Of a stretch of 5,892 nt of DNA, positions 1 to 5,539 are shown one piece after another (within the stretch, counting starts at the first letter, position 1; the number at the start of each line of letters is the position of its first letter). The notes below the pieces were generated by a model, which saw only the letters and a list, made by a program, of their open reading frames with translations, made no database searches and was not told the DNA's origin. The DNA is from Nitrospirota bacterium. GTDB taxonomy: Bacteria; Nitrospinota; Nitrospinia; Nitrospinales; Nitrospinaceae. Both the position numbers and the translations under genes were made by a program. The stretch is from positions 1 through 5,892 of the forward strand of contig JAUVMD010000100.1 in assembly GCA_030600405.1 (NCBI GenBank), in the 5' to 3' direction.

Positions 1-548
1 GTGCCGTCGGATCCGCAGAAATACATATTGTCCGATCCGAACCCACAAATGCTGTACAACTCGGCGTTGGAGTTGAAGGTCAATCGTTCCCAATGATCGC
101 CTACCAGACGCAGGACCAAGCCATCGAACCCGACCGCGTACATGCACTCCTCATTGCCCCACAAGCTGGCGACATCGGTGTTGGTGCCCGAACTCATGAA
201 CTTCCATTGGGAACCGTTCCAGCGGCCGATTTTTCCCAACCGGCAGCCGACAAAAATATCTTCCGGTCCCCGGCCCCAGATGGCGGACATGGGTGGAAAG
301 CTTTCTGTATCCTCCGGCTTCCACACTTTGCCGTCGTAATGCAGAATTTTGCCGTCGGTGCACACCCCGTACAGATTGTCCGGCGCGCTGCCCCACATCC
401 GCTTCATGGTCCAGCGTCCACCGGAATCCATTTTCGTCCATTGCTTGCCGTCGTAATGCAGGATGGTTCCCTCGGCACCGCCGACAAACACATTGTCTTC
501 GCCAAATCCGTACACGGACAGCAAGTGGCTGGTGGTCAGACTGCTCAT
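1..548 (-). CDS. Beta-propeller repeat protein, N-terminal part (runs off left edge)
   Basis: The minus-strand frame is open from an ATG at 546-548 to base 1, giving 182 visible codons with no stop, so the 3' part lies outside the window. The start has a good Shine-Dalgarno sequence (AGGAAG on the minus strand, about 6-7 bases upstream). The protein starts MSSLTTSHLL and has no signal peptide. It consists of repeats of about 39 residues ending in a [LR]-x-[YW]-[DN]-G-x-x-W element. The closing Trp residues are at 37, 76, 115 and 153, and a fifth repeat has begun at the edge. Each repeat also carries an inner 'WG....D-[NDI]-[VLIM]-[YF]-x-[VC]-G' strand pair. This is a WD40/YVTN-like beta-propeller, probably a cytosolic binding scaffold; no catalytic residues are recognised. 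It is a paralogue of the gene 37 bp upstream, with the first Trp at residue 37 in both. If it is also seven-bladed, about 95 residues are missing from view. Ligand or partner unknown. Confidence 0.85.
   Translation of the reverse strand, partial: MSSLTTSHLLSVYGFGEDNVFVGGAEGTILHYDGKQWTKMDSGGRWTMKRMWGSAPDNLYGVCTDGKILHYDGKVWKPEDTESFPPMSAIWGRGPEDIFVGCRLGKIGRWNGSQWKFMSSGTNTDVASLWGNEECMYAVGFDGLVLRLVGDHWERLTFNSNAELYSICGFGSDNMYFCGSDG
328..461. repeat. 117-bp direct repeat inside the propeller gene
   Basis: The 17-mer TTGCCGTCGTAATGCAG occurs at 328-344 and again at 445-461, exactly 117 bp (39 codons) apart. A one-mismatch copy is at 611-627 in the neighbouring paralogue. It encodes the L-H-Y-D-G-K element of each blade on the minus strand. 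It is the DNA trace of repeat duplication and could be a substrate for blade gain or loss by recombination. Confidence 0.7.
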
Positions 549-585
549 GCTTAACTTCCTTTCATATATAAACCTGTCAACTCAT

Positions 586-1422
586 TTAAAGCGAATGGTC
601 GTTCCATTTTTTGCCGTCGTAACGCAGAACGGCGCCGTTTTCCCCGCAGGCATAAACCTGGTCCGGACCTAATCCTCGCACCTTGGTGAGGTAGTTATCG
701 TTACCCGACTCCATGGGGCTCCATTCCTTTCCGTTGTAATGGAGGATGATGGCGTTGTCGCCAACCGCGAAAATATGATCGTCCGCCGTGCCCCAAATCG
801 CCAAAAGGTATTCCTCGGTGCCGGATTCCATGGATTTCCATTCCTCGCCGTCGAAATGCAGGATGGTACCCTCGGACCCAACGATGTAGACGCTATTGTT
901 GCTCGTACCCCAGACGCCATAGAGGGAGACGGTCTCTTCGGTTAACTCTTCGCGCCGCTGAAAGGTTTTGCCGTCGTAGAACCGGTAAATGCCTTCGCCA
1001 CCGACGGCGTGGATATGATCGATATCTTCGCCCCAGAATCCGAACAGATCGTGAATGGTATTGGGTTCGCGATACTCCCAGGAATGGCCGTTCCAAAACA
1101 ACACACGCCCCCCCACCCCGAATATGAAAAGATGCTCCGAATCGTATCCATAAACTGAGTTGAGCGAGTCAAAATTCCCTGTATCGATCGTCTTCCAGTC
1201 CTTGCCTTCATAGTGGAGCACCACGCCGCCGACGCCGACCGCGTAGATATCGTTTTCGTGCGCGGCCCAAATTCCCATCAGGGGATTGGCATTGTCGGTG
1301 CGCACGGGAGTCCAGTCTTCCCCGTCATAATGCTGGGGAATGCCGTCTTTCCCGACCACGTAAATGCTGTCTTCCCGAAGAGGACAGATGTCCAGCAGAT
1401 CCGGTTTTTCGCCTGTAAACAT
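586..1422 (-). CDS. Seven-repeat beta-propeller protein (WD40/YVTN-like), complete
   Basis: A 278-residue protein made almost entirely of seven repeats. The closing aromatic of each repeat (DGEDW, EGKDW, NGHSW, DGKTF, DGEEW, NGKEW, DGKKW) falls at residues 37, 76, 115, 154, 195, 234 and 273. The spacing is 39 except for one step of 41. Each repeat also has a core like 'IWG-x5-IYAVG-x2-G-x-[IV]-LHY'. Seven repeats of this size are what a closed seven-bladed beta-propeller needs. There is no signal peptide or membrane segment, so it is probably cytosolic, acting as a protein or ligand binding platform. No enzyme motif is seen. The start at 1422 has only a weak purine stretch (AAAGG, about 12 bases upstream), but the first repeat begins right after it. 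It sits 37 bp upstream of a paralogue on the same strand, suggesting a tandem duplication read from the promoter at 1458-1485. The function is not known from sequence; the fold assignment is an inference from the repeat pattern. Confidence 0.88.
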   Translation of the reverse strand: MFTGEKPDLLDICPLREDSIYVVGKDGIPQHYDGEDWTPVRTDNANPLMGIWAAHENDIYAVGVGGVVLHYEGKDWKTIDTGNFDSLNSVYGYDSEHLFIFGVGGRVLFWNGHSWEYREPNTIHDLFGFWGEDIDHIHAVGGEGIYRFYDGKTFQRREELTEETVSLYGVWGTSNNSVYIVGSEGTILHFDGEEWKSMESGTEEYLLAIWGTADDHIFAVGDNAIILHYNGKEWSPMESGNDNYLTKVRGLGPDQVYACGENGAVLRYDGKKWNDHSL

Positions 1423-1457
1423 AAAACCCGTTTACCTTTCTCGTTATCCCTAAGAAC

Positions 1458-1485
1458 TTTATATCCCATATAAGATGGGTTGCAA
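1458..1485 (-). promoter_or_regulatory. Predicted sigma70-like promoter of the propeller gene pair
   Basis: On the minus strand TTGCAA (1480-1485, 4 of 6 against TTGACA) is followed by a 16-base spacer and TATAAA (1458-1463, 5 of 6 against TATAAT). This predicts a transcript start near 1451 and a leader of about 30 bases before the ATG at 1422. The -35 box lies at the centre of a 16-bp palindrome. The call rests on motif matching only. Confidence 0.5.
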
Positions 1486-1490
1486 CCCAT
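1475..1490. promoter_or_regulatory. Perfect 16-bp palindrome over the -35 box (candidate operator)
   Basis: ATGGGTTGCAACCCAT is its own reverse complement over all 16 bases, centred on the TTGCAA -35 element of the predicted propeller promoter. A further CCCAT half-site lies at 1465-1469, within the promoter spacer, and forms a second inverted pair with ATGGG at 1475-1479 (5-base gap). A dimeric repressor binding here would block RNA polymerase. Alternatively it could be the edge of the adjacent repeat element. No regulator gene is visible in the window. Confidence 0.45.
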
Positions 1491-1491
1491 T

Positions 1492-1625
1492 TCCCCTCCT
1501 TGGTAAGGAGGGGATACAGGGGAGGTTATGATAATTTTTTTCCTCCCTGCTTTTGTAGTTGCCTGAATCGTTGAGCAGGTTTAAAAATCAACCCCACCTC
1601 AGTCCTCCCCTTGGTAAGGGGAGGA
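1492..1625. repeat. MITE-like intergenic element bounded by two hairpins
   Basis: Two perfect 10-bp stems with the identical GGT loop bound this stretch: TCCCCTCCTT/AAGGAGGGGA at 1492-1514 and TCCTCCCCTT/AAGGGGAGGA at 1603-1625. Inward of each hairpin, similar sequences lie in opposite orientation: CAGGGGAGGTT then ATGATAAT and seven T on the left, and the reverse complement of AAAAATCAACCCCACCTC on the right. The whole is therefore an imperfect inverted-repeat unit of about 134 bp. There is no ORF of note inside. This resembles small non-autonomous repeat elements that occur in many copies between genes in various bacterial genomes. The hairpins are not followed directly by a T-run on the minus strand, so they are not typical terminators for the upstream gene. 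Confidence 0.6.
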
Positions 1626-1764
1626 GGATATTGGACCTGGCGTTACGCTGGGTGGAACAAAAGGTATTTATTGTAACCGAAACCGGGCGCGACTCAATTA
1701 AAAGGATGGCGAGGAGCGAAAAACTTTGAGTGACAGAAAGGTATTTCAGGATGGGGACTAAGAC

Positions 1765-2664
1765 TCAGGCCTCCTCACTGCTCTGCCCCAGCCGGAAAAC
1801 CAGGTTTTCCAGGTTCGGGAGATTGGGAGAGTTCTGGATCAATTCCTGTACCTCGTCGCTGATGTCATTATGAATCAGCACCAGGCTTTTCAGATTTTTG
1901 AGATGTTTAGATTCGGCAATGGCGCGGGCGCCCTCATCGGTGATCTCGCATTCGTACAGATCAAGCAGAGTCAGGTTTTTCATCTTTTCCGAATTGGCGA
2001 TGGCTTTCATGCCCTGATTGCCGATGGGGTTGAACGTCATCGTTAACTGTTCCAGGTTTTTGAGGGTTTCGGAATGGGCCAAGGCAACCGCGCCTTCGGC
2101 TTCGACAAAGTTCCAGTTTAGATTAAGTTCGGTCAACTTGGACAGGTTTTGAGATTGGGCGATGGCCTTTGCTCCATTGTCTCCGATGTTATTGCGGTAC
2201 ACCGATAACTGGTTGAGCCGCGTCAGGCTTTTGGAGTTCGCGATCGCCGTCACCCCTTCATCCCTCAAGCCGTCACCGATCCACAGCGAAACTAGGTTTC
2301 CCATAATATTGGATTCCGCAAGAGCCTGAGCACCTGCCACCCCAACCTTATTGTCACTGAGGATCAACTCGGAAAGGTTCAGCATGGATTTGGATTTGGC
2401 CATGGCCTTAATACCCTCATCCGTTACCTCATTTTTAAACAAGTTGAGGACGGTCAGGTTTTTCATGGCTGGGGATTCAATAATCGCCCGAAGTCCATCA
2501 TCGCCGATTTCGTTGAACTCGAGAAACAGCGCAGTGATGCCCTTGATGCCGCCGCTTTTCATGATCTCGACGATATCCTCGTCTTTCAGTTCCTTTTCCC
2601 GCAAATCGAGTTCGCCGTTCTCGATATTGAGTCCTTCTTTGACCAAATCTGCTGTATCAACCAT
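1765..2664 (-). CDS. Leucine-rich-repeat protein, ribonuclease-inhibitor-like
   Basis: A 299-residue protein built of leucine-rich repeats with a very regular 27-residue period. The 'N-L-x-x-L-x-L-x-x-N-x-[IV]-x-[DN]-x-G-x-x-A-[IL]-A-x-S' unit starts near residues 42, 69, 96, 123, 149, 176, 203, 230, 257 and 284 (one step is 26). The 'EGAKAIAxS' helix half and the period match the ribonuclease-inhibitor subtype of LRR, which folds into a horseshoe used for protein binding. A capping region occupies residues 1-40 and the chain ends in an acidic QSSEEA tail. No signal peptide, LPXTG-type anchor, kinase or NTPase domain is present, so it looks like a free-standing cytosolic LRR scaffold. The start at 2664 has AGGAAAG a few bases upstream and a promoter about 40 bp away. 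It shares strand and repeat-protein character with the propeller genes, but the 342-bp gap argues for separate transcription. Its binding partner cannot be inferred. Confidence 0.9.
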   Translation of the reverse strand: MVDTADLVKEGLNIENGELDLREKELKDEDIVEIMKSGGIKGITALFLEFNEIGDDGLRAIIESPAMKNLTVLNLFKNEVTDEGIKAMAKSKSMLNLSELILSDNKVGVAGAQALAESNIMGNLVSLWIGDGLRDEGVTAIANSKSLTRLNQLSVYRNNIGDNGAKAIAQSQNLSKLTELNLNWNFVEAEGAVALAHSETLKNLEQLTMTFNPIGNQGMKAIANSEKMKNLTLLDLYECEITDEGARAIAESKHLKNLKSLVLIHNDISDEVQELIQNSPNLPNLENLVFRLGQSSEEA

Positions 2665-2708
2665 AATACTTTCCTGCCCTCTTTGTTTGGAATGGATGTA
2701 AGGCGCCT

Positions 2709-2736
2709 ATTTTAGAAAATCGAACTGCTTTGTAAA
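2709..2736 (-). promoter_or_regulatory. Predicted sigma70-like promoter of the LRR gene
   Basis: On the minus strand TTTACA (2731-2736, 5 of 6) is followed by a 16-base spacer and TAAAAT (2709-2714, 5 of 6). The predicted start is near 2702, giving a leader of about 38 bases. The 8-bp palindrome AGGCGCCT (2701-2708) sits exactly at the predicted start and might bind a regulator. This is motif matching only, but both boxes are good. Confidence 0.6.
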
Positions 2737-2751
2737 GGGTTAATTTTAAAA

Positions 2752-2811
2752 GATTGAAGCCACCGCTTGTAGGAAGGCGGGGAGGTTGATATGATATCCG
2801 AATCTTCAATC
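2752..2811. repeat. Spaced inverted repeat in the divergent intergenic region
   Basis: GATTGAAG (2752-2759) and CTTCAATC (2804-2811) are exact reverse complements 44 bases apart, between the divergent LRR gene and the operon remnant. The arms are only 8 bp, so this may be chance. No convincing plus-strand promoter was found between here and 2886. Confidence 0.3.
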
Positions 2812-2885
2812 CGCCAAGTGGCGCATTAGAAGGTTGGTTTACTTGACCTTAACCTTGAAATCATCCTCTGTAAAAGACTTATTTA

Positions 2886-3392
2886 ATGACCCAGAATATC
2901 GAAGAAATCACCGCCACCGTCCAGCAGTCCAGCCAATTCATCCCGAACATGGTCCGCTCCATCCTCAACTTTGTGCCGGAAGGGCGTCACACGGATTTGA
3001 ATCTGCCCCTCGAATATTTATTGCGGGTGCAAAAGAGAAAATCCGTAGCATTCCTGATTTCAGATTTTCAGGCGGAAGGGTATTTACGGAACCTCCGGTT
3101 GGTCCGGAAGAAGCATGACCTGATTGCTATTTCCATTACCGATCCACGGGAATACGAATTTCCAGATGTGGGCTGGATGCATCTTGAAGATTCGGAAACC
3201 GGAGGAACACTTTTAATCGATACCGGTGACAGAAAAAGGGTCGCGCATTGGACCCAGCTTAAAATAAGGGAAAGTCAGGATCGGAAAAAACAGTTCTATG
3301 CCAACGGAGTGGACATCATAGAAGTCCGTACCAACCAGTCATTGACCCAACCGCTGATTCGGTTCTTTAAAATGAGAGAAAAGAGGCACTAA
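2886..3392 (+). pseudogene. In-frame deletion fusion: MoxR N-terminus joined to DUF58 C-terminal half
   Basis: A 168-codon open frame. Residues from about 24 on (SILNFVPEGRHTDLN...) match the C-terminal half of DUF58 proteins, the partners of MoxR ATPases. Seen are 'GRHTDL', the hydrophobic 'FLISDF' strand (56-61), 'KKHDLIAISITDPREYEFPDVG' features at 75-96, the 'LEDSETG' turn (100-106) and the closing 'LIRFFKMREK' (157-166). DUF58 proteins are usually near 290-300 residues; the N-terminal half, with the conserved 'GD..R.IDW' region and metal-site strand, is absent. Residues 1-25 (IEEI.ATVQQSSQFI..MVRSI) instead resemble the start of MoxR AAA+ ATPases, just before the Walker A region. The simplest reading is one deletion that removed most of moxR and the first half of the DUF58 gene while keeping frame. 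A TAA at 2871 closes the frame upstream, and the Shine-Dalgarno site is poor. It may still be translated, but it lacks ATPase and metal-binding parts. The DUF58 assignment is firm; the MoxR part is an inference from a short stretch. Confidence 0.75.
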
Positions 3393-3394
3393 CG

Positions 3395-3904
3395 ATGTCA
3401 ACACCAGACGAAATTGACGATCCCAGCAGCCGCAAATTGCCGCCCATGAACCGTGAACCGGAACCCGGCGAAACTTCCGGTGGTTGGTTGCCGACGGCGG
3501 GAGTGAGCACCAAACTAAAAGTCTTCGTGATCGGGTTGACGTTTGTCACCATTATGGCCTTTGGTGTGTTCATTGCCATGTTCATCAAAAAGACATTCGT
3601 AAAAGGAACGGACAAAACCACATGGGGACCGCAGTTGGTGATGATTGCTGAAGAGTTGAAAGACAAGGGACTCAAGCGGCAAGCGATCGAACACTATCAA
3701 AAATATCTGGACACGCAAAAGGTGGATATGGAAACCCGTTCCCGAGTCTCTTTTGACATCGCCACACTCTATGTCGAGCTTGGAAAATGCGACGACGCAG
3801 TGGTTTGGTTCCTGCACGCTAAAACCGCGCAACCGGAGGAACACCGAGTCCAGAAATCAGAAACTCAAATACAACAATGCCGGAGCCGATCAAAGACCTC
3901 CTAA
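3395..3904 (+). CDS. Membrane-anchored TPR protein of a Bat-type operon
   Basis: A 169-residue protein with a Pro/Glu-rich N-terminal tail (1-40), one membrane helix (about 41-64, LKVFVIGL...FIAMFI) flanked by Lys residues, and a C-terminal part with two tetratricopeptide-like helix pairs. These are at about 78-107 ('AEELKDKG...AIEHYQKYL') and 113-146 ('FDIATLYVELGKCDDAVVWFLHA'). The positive 'KK' after the helix leaves topology uncertain, although a cytoplasmic tail with the TPR outside the membrane is likely. TPR proteins occur in MoxR/DUF58/vWA operons (BatB/C/E type) as assembly partners. The start has GAGG 8 bases upstream and lies 2 bp after the preceding stop, so the two were translationally coupled. 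It is the only member of this operon in the window without an obvious lesion, although the neighbours on both sides are broken. It could be a recent survivor of operon decay or have kept a function of its own. Confidence 0.8.
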   Translation: MSTPDEIDDPSSRKLPPMNREPEPGETSGGWLPTAGVSTKLKVFVIGLTFVTIMAFGVFIAMFIKKTFVKGTDKTTWGPQLVMIAEELKDKGLKRQAIEHYQKYLDTQKVDMETRSRVSFDIATLYVELGKCDDAVVWFLHAKTAQPEEHRVQKSETQIQQCRSRSKTS

Positions 3905-3909
3905 CTGTA

Positions 3910-4352
3910 ATGAGCATAATGAAGCATACCCCTCTTGCCTTATTGAATTGCTGGGGAGGATTGCTGGCGGTGATGGGATTGTGGTTGGCACCTCTGCCGG
4001 TTTTTGCGGGCGCAACAGCCCAATCCCCCATTTCAACTGAAACCCGTGTCAGCCAACGCCAGGTCACCATTGGAGATATCGTCACCTACTCCATCGTCGT
4101 CCGCCACGATGCCGGCATTCATGTTCTTCCTCCGGATCCTACCGTCTATTTTGGAAAAGGGTTTGAATATGTGGATCGAGGAACATCTGAGCCAAAGAAG
4201 TCGAGGGACAACAGGAAGAGACGTTCTGGTTCAAGTTCCGGGCGGATGCCATCGGGTTCTACAACTTCCCAAAAATTCCTGTCGAGTTTACGGGTCCGTC
4301 GCCCAATGACCCGTCTCATCTCATACCAGGAACCCTGCAAGCACCGGAGGCA
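3910..4352 (+). pseudogene. batD-like exported protein, N-terminal fragment with frameshift
   Basis: The start at 3910 lies 5 bp after the TPR stop (a second ATG at 3919 is possible; no strong Shine-Dalgarno for either). Residues 1-29 form a signal peptide: a Lys/His-containing start, a hydrophobic core, and VFA before a likely cleavage site. The mature part has the BatD-type beta-sandwich pattern: 'RVSQRQVTIGDIVTYSIVVRHD' features, then 'FGKGFEYVDRGTSE'. At about 4190 the coding sense moves to another frame, where 'AKEVEGQQEETFWFKF', 'RADAIGFYNFPKIPVEF' and 'PNDPSHLIPGTLQAPEA' continue the same domain up to 4352. One lost base near 4190, or two gained, explains this. If the frame is not corrected, the original frame runs on to a stop at 4558-4560 as an Arg/Ser-rich, unrelated-looking tail (216 residues in total). 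The C-terminal domains and membrane anchor of a BatD-like protein are missing. Confidence 0.75.
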
Positions 4353-4537
4353 CTTACGTGCGTTCTGTTCATGGCGATATGGACCTGCGCACCATCTATC
4401 TGGAACAGATTCAGCAATCCATGGAGAAGAGAGAGTTAAAGTCCTCCCACCGCAAGCGCTGGACCGAGCGGTTTCAATGGTTGATTTTCGCCGGGTTGCT
4501 TTGTTTAACGGGCGAACGCTTGGTGCGCGAAAAATAA
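4340..4537 (+). pseudogene. C-terminal remnant of a vWA-domain (BatA/BatB-like) protein
   Basis: In the third plus-strand frame, codons from about 4340 to the TAA at 4535-4537 read STGGTYVRSVHGD, then 'DLRTIYLEQI', 'MEKRELKSSHRKRWTERFQW' and a hydrophobic end LIFAGLLCL. This is the pattern of the end of vWA-domain membrane proteins of Bat operons: 'TGG.Y.r' after the last vWA strand, 'L..IY..I..lEk.e', a basic 'RR...RFQW' stretch and a final membrane helix. Everything before it, including the MIDAS metal site (DxSxS), is absent. It is joined directly to the batD-like fragment, in a different frame, at the shared bases around 4340-4352. There is no start codon or ribosome site of its own, so it is not expected to be expressed. 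The 63-residue match is short but contains several family landmarks in order. Confidence 0.72.
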
Positions 4538-4614
4538 GCCGACACCCCATCAATTTTTGATACAATAAAAAAGGTTGAGCATTAACCCTCTGTTTCATAA
4601 GATCCTCTAGTGCC

Positions 4615-4643
4615 TTGACAGGGGGAGATTGGCATTTTATTCA
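4615..4643 (+). promoter_or_regulatory. Predicted promoter of the BAX inhibitor-1 gene
   Basis: A perfect TTGACA (4615-4620) is followed by a 17-base spacer and TATTCA (4638-4643, only 3 of 6 against TATAAT). The leader to the ATG at 4703 would be about 53 bases. The strong -35 and weak -10 could mean help from an activator. It separates this gene from the decayed operon upstream. Confidence 0.45.
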
Positions 4644-4702
4644 TTAGAAGAGCAATTAATTTCGAATTCATTCTCCCACATAAATTTTAAGGAGTTTCAA
4701 TA

Positions 4703-5410
4703 ATGGAAGATTATTCCAAACCGAGATATATGGGCCAGGATGCCATCGCCGCGGAACAACAGCGCTTCATGGTGCAAGTCTACAACTGGATGGGTGTCGG
4801 TCTGGCGCTGACCGGGGGGATGTCATGGTATGTCAGCACCAGCGAAACGATTCTCCAAATCCTGGTAACCCAGCCCATATTGTTCTTTGGTCTGTTGATC
4901 GTTGAAATCGGCCTGGTGTTTTATCTTGCGGCCCGCGTCATGAGCATGTCGGCCAGCCAGGCGATGGGGGTTTTTTTCCTGTATGCCGGCTTGAACGGCG
5001 TCACCCTGGCGCCGCTGTTTCTGCTGTACACCACCGCCTCTCTGACCTCCACGTTTCTGGTGACGGCGGGCATGTTCGGAGCGATGAGTTTTTACGGTTA
5101 CACCACCAAGAAGGACCTGACCTCATGGGGCAGTTTCCTCTTTATGGGTTTGATCGGGATCATTCTCGCGTCCATCGTGAACATGTTTATGAACAGCTCG
5201 GCGCTATACTGGATCATTACCTACGCGGGAATTTTGATTTTTGTCGGACTGACTGCATACGATACCCAGAAAATCAAGGAAATGAATATCCTGGGTAACG
5301 AAGGCACCGAGGAAGATACCAAAGAGGCGATTCGGGGAGCATTGAAACTTTACCTGGATTTCATCAACCTGTTTCTCATGCTTCTCAGGGTGATGGGTAC
5401 CCGGCGGTAA
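4703..5410 (+). CDS. BAX inhibitor-1 / YccA-YbhL family membrane protein
   Basis: A 235-residue inner-membrane protein of typical length for bacterial Bax inhibitor-1 proteins. About seven hydrophobic helices are visible, near residues 28-44, 56-76, 86-110, 113-131, 142-162, 167-185 and 211-230. The family signatures are present: 'TAYDTQKIK' (184-192) and the last helix 'GALKLYLDFINLFLMLLR' features (212-229). Asp187 and Asp219 probably correspond to the di-aspartate pair that gates the pH-dependent calcium leak in the Bacillus homologue YetJ; in E. coli YccA interacts with the FtsH protease. A calcium-leak or protease-modulating role here is inferred from family only. The start is well set: AAGGAG at 4689-4694, 8 bases before the ATG. 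It has its own promoter and a strong terminator 26 bp after the stop, so it is a single-gene unit. No lesion is seen, unlike the upstream genes. Confidence 0.93.
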   Translation: MEDYSKPRYMGQDAIAAEQQRFMVQVYNWMGVGLALTGGMSWYVSTSETILQILVTQPILFFGLLIVEIGLVFYLAARVMSMSASQAMGVFFLYAGLNGVTLAPLFLLYTTASLTSTFLVTAGMFGAMSFYGYTTKKDLTSWGSFLFMGLIGIILASIVNMFMNSSALYWIITYAGILIFVGLTAYDTQKIKEMNILGNEGTEEDTKEAIRGALKLYLDFINLFLMLLRVMGTRR

Positions 5411-5435
5411 ACTGTCAAACAATTCCAACCATTCT

Positions 5436-5476
5436 AAAGGGTTTCTCTTTTTTTCCAGAGAAACCCTTTTATTTTT
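5436..5476 (+). terminator. Rho-independent terminator after the BAX inhibitor-1 gene
   Basis: A perfect 13-bp stem (AAAGGGTTTCTCT at 5436-5448 with AGAGAAACCCTTT at 5457-5469) and an 8-base loop TTTTTTCC are followed directly by TATTTTT. The outer TTCCAA/TTGGAA bases (5422-5427, 5475-5480) can pair as well. It lies 26 bp after the stop codon at 5410. Confidence 0.92.
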
Positions 5477-5524
5477 GGAACACCTTGCCCGCTGACTCTT
5501 GTTGAACCGCCGCAAGGGTTTTAA

Positions 5525-5533
5525 TGCTAAAAT
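5525..5533 (+). promoter_or_regulatory. Possible extended -10 element before the SH3 gene
   Basis: TGCTAAAAT matches the extended -10 form TGnTATAAT at 8 of 9 positions. There is no -35 box at the usual distance. The predicted transcript start would fall at about 5540, the A of the start codon, which would make a leaderless message. This is a weak call. Confidence 0.25.
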
Positions 5534-5539
5534 CTTCTC

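Larger units (their letters stand above)
1423..1764. other. Intergenic region between the LRR gene and the propeller pair
   Basis: This 342-bp stretch has no credible gene. It holds the propeller promoter with its palindrome (1458-1490) and the hairpin-bounded element (1492-1625). The remaining 1626-1764 shows only a 10-base direct repeat AAAGGTATTT (1660-1669 and 1737-1746). No clear rho-independent terminator was found for the LRR gene that ends at 1765. Confidence 0.6.

Noticed and set aside
93..571. Plus-strand open frames opposite the first propeller gene
   Set aside because: They are antisense shadows of the repeated minus-strand coding pattern, with no ribosome site and no family resemblance.
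1492..1625. The two hairpins as terminators of the LRR gene
   Set aside because: On the minus strand neither is followed directly by a T-run. The paired symmetric layout fits a repeat element better.
2843..2884. Plus-strand promoter TTGACC or TTGAAA before the moxR-DUF58 fusion
   Set aside because: Neither -35-like box has an acceptable -10 at 16-18 bases.
3877..3909. Upstream ATG at 3877 as start of the batD-like ORF
   Set aside because: It overlaps the TPR gene, adds residues before a well-formed signal peptide, and has no Shine-Dalgarno. The ATG at 3910 fits better.
4549..4561. ATCAATTTTTGAT hairpin after the vWA remnant as a terminator
   Set aside because: The stem is only 5 bp, AT-rich, and not followed by a T-run.
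4703..5410. Calling the BAX inhibitor-1 gene part of the Bat-type operon
   Set aside because: It has its own -35 box, Shine-Dalgarno and strong terminator, and this family is not a known member of such operons.
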